5,428 nt of DNA. It comes from Pseudobutyrivibrio sp. (GTDB lineage Bacteria > Bacillota > Clostridia > Lachnospirales > Lachnospiraceae). Below the pieces are notes generated by a model. That model did no database searches. It worked only from the letters and a program-made list of their open reading frames with translations, and was not told the DNA's origin. Below, piece by piece: positions 1-4,967 of this stretch. The position numbers were made by a program, and so were the translations under genes. The stretch covers positions 1 to 5,428 of the forward strand of contig JAFYYE010000246.1 in NCBI GenBank assembly GCA_017557715.1, read 5' to 3'. Each line of letters begins with the position of its first letter. The stretch's first letter is position 1.

Positions 1-167
1 ACGCCTGGGATCTGACCCTTGTAAGCTAACTCACGGAAACATACTCTACAAATACCATACTTTCTAAGGTATGCATGTGGACGACCGCAGATTTTGCAGC
101 GGCTATATTCCTGTGTAGAAAACTTAGCCTTGCGCTGCTGCTTAACTTTCATTGACTTCTTTGCCAT
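1..167 (-). CDS. rpsN: 30S ribosomal protein S14, zinc-binding type Z, 3'-truncated by window edge
   Basis: The first 55 codons plus two bases are present, starting MAKKSMKVKQQRKAKF and running to GQIPG, then the start of a Val codon. The short zinc-binding S14 (rpsZ type) is about 61 residues and usually ends a few residues after this motif, so only about six codons are missing. The zinc site is clear: Cys24-x2-Cys27 (CKIC) and Cys40-x2-Cys43 (CRVC). CGRPHAYLRKYGICRVCFRELAYKG is strongly conserved in the family. S14 binds 16S rRNA in the 30S head beside S3 and S10. The long zinc-free paralog, usually located elsewhere and used under zinc starvation, is not in this window. The ATG at 167 has TAGGAGG 6 nt upstream. 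Confidence 0.97.
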   Translation of the reverse strand, partial: MAKKSMKVKQQRKAKFSTQEYSRCKICGRPHAYLRKYGICRVCFRELAYKGQIPG

Positions 168-173
168 AACTTT

Positions 174-180
174 CCTCCTA
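174..180 (-). promoter_or_regulatory. rpsN ribosome binding site fused to rplE stop
   Basis: TAGGAGG on the minus strand: its TAG is the stop codon of rplE and its AGGAGG is the SD for rpsN, 6 nt before the ATG at 167. A ribosome finishing L5 is therefore positioned on the initiation site of S14. Confidence 0.9.
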
Positions 181-723
181 TGCTTCCTTAGCGAAAGGCA
201 TGTTGAATAAACGAAGTAATTCTCTAGCCTCTTCATCTGTCTTAGCTGTAGTTACAAAGATGATATCCATACCACGAGTCTTGTCGATCTTATCGTACTC
301 GATTTCTGGGAAGATAATCTGCTCCTTGATACCAAGTGCATAGTTACCTCTGCCATCAAAGGAATTAGGATTTACACCTCTAAAGTCACGTACACGTGGA
401 AGTGCAAGGTTGATGAGACGATCTGCGAACTCATACATCTTCTCTCCACGAAGTGTAGTCTTACATCCGATTGCCATGCCTTCACGAATCTTGAAGTTAG
501 CAACTGAATTCTTAGCCTTTGTTGTAACTGCCTTCTGGCCTGTAATCATTTCCATATCCTTGACTGCAGACTCAAGAAGTTTTGCGTTGTCCTTTGCTTC
601 GCCAACACCCATGTTGACAACGATCTTTTCGATCTTAGGAACTTCCATAATATTCTTGTATCCAAACTTCTCAACCATTGCTGGTACGATATCATTAAGA
701 TACTGATCTTTTAATCTACTCAA
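178..723 (-). CDS. rplE: 50S ribosomal protein L5, TTG start
   Basis: The 181-residue product has the standard bacterial L5 length and starts with the family's SRLKDQY. The L5 signature MEMITGQKAVTTKAKNS is at 57-73. Further conserved blocks are RGEKMYEFADRLINLALPRVRDFRG (92-116) and the C-terminal block with GNYALGIKEQIIFPEI (126-141) and GMDIIFVTTAKTDEEA (151-166). L5 anchors 5S rRNA in the central protuberance and contacts P-site tRNA and S13. The start codon is TTG (721-723). SD AAAGGAG (733-739) lies 9 nt upstream, and an in-frame TGA at 742-744 excludes an earlier start; there is no ATG near the conserved N-terminus. The TAG stop is fused to the rpsN SD. Confidence 0.97.
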   Translation of the reverse strand: MSRLKDQYLNDIVPAMVEKFGYKNIMEVPKIEKIVVNMGVGEAKDNAKLLESAVKDMEMITGQKAVTTKAKNSVANFKIREGMAIGCKTTLRGEKMYEFADRLINLALPRVRDFRGVNPNSFDGRGNYALGIKEQIIFPEIEYDKIDKTRGMDIIFVTTAKTDEEARELLRLFNMPFAKEA

Positions 724-732
724 CGAACTGTT

Positions 733-739
733 CTCCTTT
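733..739 (-). promoter_or_regulatory. rplE ribosome binding site deciding a TTG start
   Basis: AAAGGAG lies 9 nt before the TTG at 721-723. An in-frame TGA sits just upstream at 742-744, so the SD and the conserved SRLKDQY N-terminus together fix TTG as the start. Confidence 0.88.
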
Positions 740-745
740 CTTCAA

Positions 746-1057
746 TTAGTCAATCACTTCGCCAGTCTTCTTAGCGAAACGGACTTTCTTATCTCCGTCC
801 ATCTTGAAGCCAACGCGTGTAGGCTGACCGTTATGAAGTAACATAACATTTGAAGCATCGATAGGAGCTTCCTGCTCGATGATACCGCCTGCCTGGTTAG
901 CCATGCTAGGCTTAACATGACGCTTAACCATGTTAACACCTTCAACTGTAACGGTGTTATTCTTCTTATCTACTGCGATAACCTTACCTTCGTTGTTAAC
1001 ATCGCCACCAGCGATGACACGAACAGTATCGCCCTTTTTAATTTTCATTGTTGCCAT
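746..1057 (-). CDS. rplX: 50S ribosomal protein L24
   Basis: The 103-residue product matches L24, which initiates 50S assembly by binding the 5' region of 23S rRNA and sits near the tunnel exit. A KOW domain lies at about 5-35 (KIKKGDTVRVIAGGDVNNEGKVIAV). It is followed by the L24 segment VEGVNMVKRHVKPSMANQAGGIIEQEAPIDASNVML (38-73). The KOW loop reads GGDVNNEGKV where the common form is close to GKDKGKEGKV, so several lysines are missing. The ATG at 1057 is preferred over the in-frame ATG three codons later because TAGGAGG lies 8 nt before it. The region after residue 80 is typical of the longer L24 forms. Confidence 0.96.
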   Translation of the reverse strand: MATMKIKKGDTVRVIAGGDVNNEGKVIAVDKKNNTVTVEGVNMVKRHVKPSMANQAGGIIEQEAPIDASNVMLLHNGQPTRVGFKMDGDKKVRFAKKTGEVID

Positions 1058-1065
1058 TCGTTCTT

Positions 1066-1072
1066 CCTCCTA
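1066..1072 (-). promoter_or_regulatory. rplX ribosome binding site fused to rplN stop
   Basis: TAGGAGG on the minus strand combines the rplN TAG stop with the rplX SD. The spacer to the ATG at 1057 is 8 nt, which supports this ATG over the one three codons downstream. Confidence 0.9.
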
Positions 1073-1438
1073 CAATACTTCTGGAGCGAGAGAAACAATC
1101 TTCATGAACTGCTTCTCACGAAGCTCTCTAGCTACAGGTCCAAAAATACGAGTTCCTCTTGGAGTCTTGTCATCTTTGATGATGACTGCAGCATTTTCAT
1201 CAAACTTGATATAAGAACCATCTTTACGACGGGCACCCTTTACTGAACGAACAACTACTGCCTTAACAACGTCACCCTTCTTAACAACGCCACCTGGTGT
1301 TGCATCTTTAACGGTAGCAGTAATTACGTCGCCAATGTTGGCATATCTTCTTGTAGATCCACCCATAACACGGATAACAAGGATTTCCTTTGCTCCAGTA
1401 TTATCGGCTACCTTTAATCTACTTTCCTGTTGTACCAT
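1070..1438 (-). CDS. rplN: 50S ribosomal protein L14
   Basis: The 122-residue product is exactly the usual length for L14. It starts MVQQESRLKVADNTGAKE (the family usually has Ile at position 2) and contains the L14 signature AVVVRSVKGARRKDG through FDENAAVI (60-86), then RGTRIFGPVARELRE (94-108). L14 lies at the subunit interface, forms bridges with 16S rRNA, and is the docking site of the silencing factor RsfS. The ATG at 1438 has SD AAAGGAGG (1447-1454) 8 nt upstream. In the conventional scheme this is the first gene of the spc operon. The spacer from rpsQ is only 18 nt with no visible terminator or clear promoter, so read-through transcription from the S10 part is likely. The stop is TAG, fused to the rplX SD. 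Confidence 0.98.
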   Translation of the reverse strand: MVQQESRLKVADNTGAKEILVIRVMGGSTRRYANIGDVITATVKDATPGGVVKKGDVVKAVVVRSVKGARRKDGSYIKFDENAAVIIKDDKTPRGTRIFGPVARELREKQFMKIVSLAPEVL

Positions 1439-1456
1439 TATAGTAGCCTCCTTTAA

Positions 1457-1711
1457 TTATTTTGCTCTCTCGATTACTTCAACAAGTCTCCATCTCTTAT
1501 CCTTAGAGAGTGGTCTTGTCTCCATAACCTTTACTGTATCACCGATGTGAGCGTCGCCGTTCTCATCGTGAGCCTTAAGCTTATATGTTTTCTTAACGAT
1601 CTTGTTGTAAAGTGGATGCTTTACATTGTCACGGATTGCAACAACGATTGTCTTATCCATCTTGTCGCTTACAACAACACCTGTACGTGTTTTTCTTAAG
1701 TTTCTTTCCAC
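1457..1711 (-). CDS. rpsQ: 30S ribosomal protein S17, GTG start
   Basis: The 84-residue product has the normal S17 length and starts MERNLRKTRTGVVVSDKMDKT. It is an OB-fold protein with the S17 signature GDTVKVMETRPLS at 57-69, followed by KDKRWRLVEVIERAK. It binds 16S rRNA early in 30S assembly. The start codon is GTG (1709-1711). SD AAAGGAG (1721-1727) lies 9 nt upstream, and an in-frame TGA just before the SD rules out a longer form; the first internal ATG would remove the conserved N-terminus. Confidence 0.97.
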   Translation of the reverse strand: MERNLRKTRTGVVVSDKMDKTIVVAIRDNVKHPLYNKIVKKTYKLKAHDENGDAHIGDTVKVMETRPLSKDKRWRLVEVIERAK

Positions 1712-1720
1712 GTCTTTGAT

Positions 1721-1727
1721 CTCCTTT
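1721..1727 (-). promoter_or_regulatory. rpsQ ribosome binding site deciding a GTG start
   Basis: AAAGGAG lies 9 nt before the GTG at 1709-1711. The in-frame TGA immediately upstream (1727-1729, sharing one base with the SD) excludes a longer product. Confidence 0.88.
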
Positions 1728-1750
1728 CAAATAATTAAGATTCTTCGTTA

Positions 1751-1957
1751 TTACGCATTCTTCTCAGCTTCTGTGATAACAGTCTGAATACGAGCGATGT
1801 TACGACGAACTTCGCGAATTCTTGCTGTGTTATCTAACTGGTTTGTAGCATTCTGGAATCTTAAGTTGAAAAGTTCTTTTTTAGCTTCTACGAGCTGAGC
1901 GTTGAGCTCTGCTACTGAAGTGTTCTTTAAATCTTCTACGTACTTTGTATTCTTCAT
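1751..1957 (-). CDS. rpmC: 50S ribosomal protein L29
   Basis: The 68-residue all-helical protein has the usual L29 length. It reads as two antiparallel helices: VAELNAQLVEAKKELFNLRFQNATNQ (15-40), then the family signature NTARIREVRRNIARI (43-57). L29 lies next to L23 at the exit-tunnel mouth, where nascent-chain factors bind. The start overlaps the rplP stop as TAATG. The likely SD is inside rplP (AAGGCGGTGA, 1964-1973), a near-perfect anti-SD match with one mismatch and a 6-nt spacer, which suggests coupling to L16 translation. A 39-nt spacer follows before rpsQ. Confidence 0.97.
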   Translation of the reverse strand: MKNTKYVEDLKNTSVAELNAQLVEAKKELFNLRFQNATNQLDNTARIREVRRNIARIQTVITEAEKNA

Positions 1958-2385
1958 TATGCTTCACCGCCTTCTAAATCCTCACGGGAAACTATCTTGC
2001 ACTTGCAAGGAAGTTTATGTGTAGCGAGACGAAGTGCTTCTCTAGCAACTTCCTCAGATACTCCTGAGATCTCGAATAATACACGGCCCGGCTTAACAAC
2101 AGCTACCCAATATTCAAGTGTACCCTTACCTGAACCCATTCGAGTTTCAGCAGGCTTTGCAGTAACTGGCTTGTCTGGGAAAATCTTGATCCAAACTTTA
2201 CCACCACGCTTAATGTAACGTGTCATAGCGATACGAGCAGCCTCGATCTGATTTGACTTAATCCAAGCTGGCTCCATTGCAACGATACCAAACTCACCGT
2301 ATGCAATCTTATTTCCTCTTGAAGCCTTTCCAGCCATGTTCCCACGGAACTGCTTTCTGTGCTTCGCTCTCTTTGGCATTAACAT
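1957..2385 (-). CDS. rplP: 50S ribosomal protein L16
   Basis: The product is 142 residues from the ATG at 2385 (MLMPKRAKHRKQFRG). The frame stays open upstream to 2433, but that part overlaps rpsC and adds sequence not seen in L16, so the family-typical start is preferred. A second ATG two codons later (MPKR) is possible. SD AAGGAGG at 2397-2403 lies 11 nt before the chosen start, inside the rpsC C-terminal codons. Both L16 signatures are present: KRGGKVWIKIFP (59-70) and RMGSGKGTLEYW (82-93). L16 binds 23S and 5S rRNA near the A site and helps position aminoacyl-tRNA. The TAA stop overlaps the rpmC start by one base. Confidence 0.97.
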   Translation of the reverse strand: MLMPKRAKHRKQFRGNMAGKASRGNKIAYGEFGIVAMEPAWIKSNQIEAARIAMTRYIKRGGKVWIKIFPDKPVTAKPAETRMGSGKGTLEYWVAVVKPGRVLFEISGVSEEVAREALRLATHKLPCKCKIVSREDLEGGEA

Positions 2386-2386
2386 A

Positions 2387-3046
2387 TTATTGAGCTCCTC
2401 CTTCCACATTCTTCTTCTTTGGAAGTACTTCACCCTTATAGATCCATACCTTTACACCAACCTTACCATAAGTAGTGTCAGCCTCAGCGAATCCATAATC
2501 GATATCAGCACGGAGTGTCTGAAGTGGAATAGTACCTTCATTGTAAGACTCTGAACGAGCCATATCAGCACCACCAAGACGTCCTGAACAGCTTGTCTTG
2601 ATACCCTTGATACCAGTCTTCATTGCGCGACCCATGCAAGACTTCATAGCTCTACGGAATGATACACGGTTCTCAAGCTGACCTGCGATGTTCTCAGCAA
2701 CAAGCTGTGCATCACGATCTGGTCTCTTGATTTCCTTGATATCAACAACAAGCTTATCGCTTGTCTGCTTCTGGAGCTCTGTCTTAATCTTGTCGATCTC
2801 AGCGCCGCCCTTACCGATAACAACGCCTGGCTTTGCTGTATAAACAGTTACCTTTACACGACCTGCAGCGCGCTCGATTTCGATCTTAGAAACACCTGCA
2901 GCGTAAAGCTTCTTCTTAAGAAATTTTCTGATATTATAGTCTTCAACTAAGTAGTCTGAGAAGTTCTCGCCCTCAGCGTACCACTTAGAATCCCAGTCCT
3001 TAATAACACCGACTCTTAAGCCATGAGGATTAACTTTCTGTCCCAT
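2387..3046 (-). CDS. rpsC: 30S ribosomal protein S3
   Basis: The 219-residue product begins MGQKVNPHGLRVG, the standard S3 start. The N-terminal domain is followed by a type II KH domain with VIGKGGAEIDKIK (76-88); the GKGG loop at 78-81 is intact. Arg131, Arg132 and Lys135 (SFRRAMK) coincide with the E. coli residues needed for mRNA unwinding at the entry tunnel. The S3 C-terminal domain follows (SCSGRLGGADMARSE, 152-166; GKVGVKVWIYKGEVLP, 194-209). The protein sits on the solvent face of the 30S head with S10 and S14. The ATG at 3046 has SD AAGGAGG 6 nt upstream, overlapping the rplV stop. The last codons (VEGGAQ) contain the SD of rplP. Confidence 0.98.
   Translation of the reverse strand: MGQKVNPHGLRVGVIKDWDSKWYAEGENFSDYLVEDYNIRKFLKKKLYAAGVSKIEIERAAGRVKVTVYTAKPGVVIGKGGAEIDKIKTELQKQTSDKLVVDIKEIKRPDRDAQLVAENIAGQLENRVSFRRAMKSCMGRAMKTGIKGIKTSCSGRLGGADMARSESYNEGTIPLQTLRADIDYGFAEADTTYGKVGVKVWIYKGEVLPKKKNVEGGAQ
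2397..2403 (-). promoter_or_regulatory. rplP ribosome binding site inside rpsC
   Basis: AAGGAGG is formed by the GAA GGA GGA codons of the S3 C-terminus (VEGGAQ). It lies 11 nt before the rplP ATG at 2385; the adjacent GGAG core is 9 nt away. This supports the family-typical start MLMPKR over the upstream ATG at 2433. Confidence 0.85.
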
Positions 3047-3052
3047 GTTTTG

Positions 3053-3060
3053 CCTCCTTA
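3053..3060 (-). promoter_or_regulatory. rpsC ribosome binding site fused to rplV stop
   Basis: TAAGGAGG on the minus strand: TAA ends rplV and the overlapping AAGGAGG is the SD for rpsC, with a 6-nt spacer to the ATG at 3046. Confidence 0.9.
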
Positions 3061-3447
3061 ATTTTTCTGATCAAGCACGATTGTGAGGTGGCTCATTCTC
3101 TTCTCGATTCTGTAAGCTCTACCCTGTGCTCTTGGTCTAATTCTCTTCATTGTAGGTCCCTTGTTTGCATAGCACTCAGCTACTACAAGGTCCTTGCGAT
3201 CTAAGCCGTTATTGTTCTCAGCGTTTGCAATAGCAGACTTAAGTAATTTCTCTATAACACTTGAAGCGTATCTTGGATTGTACATTACGATAGCAAGAGC
3301 TGTGTCAACATCCTTACCACGAATGGCATCAAGTACGAAACAAGCCTTCTGAACTGACATTCTAGCATAAGATAACTTTGCTGAAGGTCTTGTATCCTTT
3401 ACATCGTTTCTCTCACGTTTAATTTGAGATCTATGTCCCTTAGCCAT
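3058..3447 (-). CDS. rplV: 50S ribosomal protein L22
   Basis: The 129-residue product matches L22 but is longer than the E. coli form (110) because of an N-terminal extension of about 18 basic residues (MAKGHRSQIKRERNDVKD). The core starts near residue 29 (RMSVQKA), with AIRGKDVDTA at 41-50 and SAIANAENN at 71-79. The long beta-hairpin includes GPTMKRIRPRAQGRAYRI (97-114) and reaches the tunnel constriction. The MKR triplet at 100-102, whose deletion in E. coli (82-84) gives erythromycin resistance, is intact. The ATG at 3447 is chosen because AAAGGAG lies 8 nt upstream, so the extension is probably really translated. The TAA stop is fused to the rpsC SD. Confidence 0.97.
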   Translation of the reverse strand: MAKGHRSQIKRERNDVKDTRPSAKLSYARMSVQKACFVLDAIRGKDVDTALAIVMYNPRYASSVIEKLLKSAIANAENNNGLDRKDLVVAECYANKGPTMKRIRPRAQGRAYRIEKRMSHLTIVLDQKN

Positions 3448-3469
3448 GATTAAAACTCCTTTCTGTTAA

Positions 3470-3751
3470 TTAGCGTACCTTTGACTTCTTCTCGTCCTTG
3501 CCGTGACCTCTGTAGGTTCTTGTAGCAACGAACTCACCAAGCTTGTGTCCAACCATGTCTTCTGTGACATATACTGGAACGTGCTTTCTTCCGTCATGTA
3601 CTGCAATTGTATGTCCAACCATCTGTGGGAAGATTGTAGAACGACGTGACCATGTCTTGATAACAGACTTGTCGCCGCTAGCGTTCATAGCATCAACCTT
3701 CTTTAATAAGCTTGCATCAGCAAATGGTCCTTTTTTTAATGAACGTGCCAT
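3470..3751 (-). CDS. rpsS: 30S ribosomal protein S19
   Basis: The 93-residue product is full length for S19. It begins MARSLKKGPF, the classic family start, and carries the S19 signature from DGRKHVPVYV through GHKLGEFVATR (residues 53-78), then TYRGHG and a basic tail. S19 sits in the head of the 30S subunit, pairs with S13, and contacts 16S rRNA helices close to the A-site finger bridge. The ATG at 3751 follows SD AAGGAGG with a 6-nt spacer, and that SD starts within the rplB stop codon. Codons 5-7 (TTA AAA AAA) create a run of seven A before GG, unlike most lysines in this cluster, which use AAG. Confidence 0.98.
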   Translation of the reverse strand: MARSLKKGPFADASLLKKVDAMNASGDKSVIKTWSRRSTIFPQMVGHTIAVHDGRKHVPVYVTEDMVGHKLGEFVATRTYRGHGKDEKKSKVR

Positions 3752-3757
3752 GTGTAT

Positions 3758-3765
3758 CCTCCTTA
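3758..3765 (-). promoter_or_regulatory. rpsS ribosome binding site fused to rplB stop
   Basis: TAAGGAGG on the minus strand: TAA ends rplB and the overlapping AAGGAGG is the SD for rpsS, with a 6-nt spacer to the ATG at 3751. It is the same arrangement as at rplV-rpsC. Confidence 0.9.
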
Positions 3766-4605
3766 TTTGATTGCTCTACCATCGCGTCTTCTTACGATGA
3801 GCTTGTTAGACTGCTTGTGCTTCTTTCTTGTCTTGAGACCAAGAGCTGGCTTGCCCCAAGGTGTGCATGGACCTGGACGTCCGATAGGAGCGCGGCCCTC
3901 ACCACCACCATGTGGATGGTCATTAGGGTTCATAACAGAACCACGAACTGTAGGTCTGATACCCATGTGTCTCTTACGACCAGCTTTACCGATCTTAACA
4001 AGGTTGTGATCACCGTTACCGATTACACCGATAGATGCGCGGCAGTTAAGAGGTACCATTCTCATTTCGCCTGAAGGAAGACGAAGTGTTGCATACTTTC
4101 CTTCTTTAGCCATGAGCTGAGCTGAGTTACCAGCTGAACGAACGAGCTGTCCGCCACGACCTGGATAAAGCTCAATATTGTGAATAAGAGTACCAACTGG
4201 AATCTTCTCAAGTGGTAAGCAGTTACCAACTCTAACTTCAGCGTCAGCACCGTTCATAACTGTCATGCCGTCTGTAAGACCAGCTGGAGCAAGGATGTAA
4301 GCCTTCTCGCCGTCTGCATAGCAGATAAGAGCGATGTTAGCTGTTCTGTTTGGATCGTACTCGATACCGATAACCTTTGCAGGAATTCCATCCTTATTTC
4401 TCTTGAAATCAATAAGTCTATATTTTTGTCTGTTACCGCCACCGTGGTGTCTAACGGTAATCTTACCCTGATTGTTACGACCAGCGTGCTTCTTAAGTGA
4501 AACAACAAGTGACTTCTCTGGTGAGTTCTTTGTGATCTCTGAGAAATCTGAACCAGTCATATTTCTTCTCGAAGGTGTATATGGGTTATATGTCTTAATT
4601 CCCAT
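3763..4605 (-). CDS. rplB: 50S ribosomal protein L2
   Basis: The 280-residue product has the usual bacterial L2 length. It starts MGIKTYNPYTPSRR, typical of the family. The OB-fold and SH3-like RNA-binding core is followed by the L2 signature PTVRGSVMNPND at 218-229 and the HPHGGGEGR segment from 230. His230 corresponds to the E. coli His229 long implicated near the peptidyl transferase centre. The tail (about 255-280) is very basic (KTRKKHK, VRRRDGR) and inserts into 23S rRNA. L2 is needed for subunit association and 50S catalytic function. The ATG at 4605 has SD AAAGGAG with a 7-nt spacer. The TAA stop is fused to the rpsS SD. The sequence looks complete and intact. Confidence 0.98.
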   Translation of the reverse strand: MGIKTYNPYTPSRRNMTGSDFSEITKNSPEKSLVVSLKKHAGRNNQGKITVRHHGGGNRQKYRLIDFKRNKDGIPAKVIGIEYDPNRTANIALICYADGEKAYILAPAGLTDGMTVMNGADAEVRVGNCLPLEKIPVGTLIHNIELYPGRGGQLVRSAGNSAQLMAKEGKYATLRLPSGEMRMVPLNCRASIGVIGNGDHNLVKIGKAGRKRHMGIRPTVRGSVMNPNDHPHGGGEGRAPIGRPGPCTPWGKPALGLKTRKKHKQSNKLIVRRRDGRAIK

Positions 4606-4667
4606 TTTGATTCTCCTTTCAAAAACTCGTTTATTATCGCGCTCGACTGCGCATACATTAAATTATT
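4606..4667 (-). other. 62-nt rplW-rplB spacer with weak hairpin and rplB SD
   Basis: This is the longest non-coding stretch in the window; the other spacers are 1-39 nt. Seen from the minus strand it is A/T-rich except for a small inverted repeat: GCGC at 4649-4652 and GCGC at 4639-4642 around a 6-nt loop (AGTCGA), extendable by one U-G pair. No T-run follows the stem, so it does not look like an intrinsic terminator. The downstream end carries the rplB SD (AAAGGAG, 4613-4619). Whether the hairpin has a function, such as an RNA processing site, cannot be decided from one sequence. Confidence 0.5.
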
Positions 4668-4967
4668 TTAAAGACCTGAGAAAATCTCGATGTCTTTGCT
4701 ATCAGCTGTAAGCTGAACAATAGCCTTCTTTGTCTTTGCTGTCTTTCCGTAAGTCATTCCACGTCTCTTTGTCTTGCCATCAGCGTTCATTGTGTTAACT
4801 GAAGCAACCTTAACTCCGTCGAACATCTTCTCAACAGCTTCCTTAATCATAGTCTTGTTAGCTTCTGGATGAACAAGGAATGTGTATTTCTTCTCAGCCA
4901 TAGCGTTCATAGACTTCTCTGTGATTACAGGCTTAAGGATTACGTCATAATATTGTACGTTTGCCAT
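4668..4967 (-). CDS. rplW: 50S ribosomal protein L23
   Basis: This 99-residue protein has the normal length of bacterial L23. It starts with the typical segment DVILKPVITEKS (residues 8-19). Glu17 in the TEKS motif corresponds to the conserved Glu of E. coli L23 that docks trigger factor and SRP at the exit-tunnel mouth. Residues about 60-82 form the basic tunnel loop (NADGKTKRRGMTYGK), followed by the strand KKAIVQL (80-86). Gln85 replaces the Thr, Arg or Lys commonly found in the family signature. The ATG at 4967 overlaps the rplD stop by one base (TAATG). Its SD (AGGAGGTG, 4976-4983) lies inside the rplD coding sequence, so the two genes are probably translationally coupled. L23 binds domain III of 23S rRNA. 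Confidence 0.97.
   Translation of the reverse strand: MANVQYYDVILKPVITEKSMNAMAEKKYTFLVHPEANKTMIKEAVEKMFDGVKVASVNTMNADGKTKRRGMTYGKTAKTKKAIVQLTADSKDIEIFSGL

Noticed and set aside
917..1246. Plus-strand open frames opposite rplX and rplN (917-1246 and 930-1214)
   Set aside because: They are shadows of rplN and rplX; their Ser, Leu and Ile-rich composition is what antisense reading of lysine-rich genes produces.
1439..1456. A separate spc promoter before rplN
   Set aside because: The spacer is 18 nt and mostly SD; I could not find a convincing -35/-10 pair. A promoter inside rpsQ cannot be excluded but is not supported.
2386..2433. Longer L16 starting at 2433
   Set aside because: The extra 16 residues overlap the rpsC coding sequence and do not fit L16; the SD and family alignment place the start at 2385.
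3712..4074. Plus-strand open frames opposite rplB and rpsS (3712-4074 and 3752-4009)
   Set aside because: They lie antisense to strongly conserved ribosomal genes, have no recognisable domain, and mirror the codon bias of the real genes.
4062..4508. Minus-strand frames overlapping rplB in another frame (4062-4250 and 4263-4508)
   Set aside because: They are fully inside rplB, lack an SD, and do not resemble any protein I recognise.
4638..4653. Intrinsic terminator between rplW and rplB
   Set aside because: The stem is only 4-5 bp and no T-run follows on the transcribed strand; genes on both sides belong to one operon.
4557..4658. Small frame of about 33 codons starting in the rplW-rplB spacer (ATG at 4656-4658)
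   Set aside because: There is no SD before it, it overlaps the rplB start out of frame, and it has no features; it occurs easily by chance.
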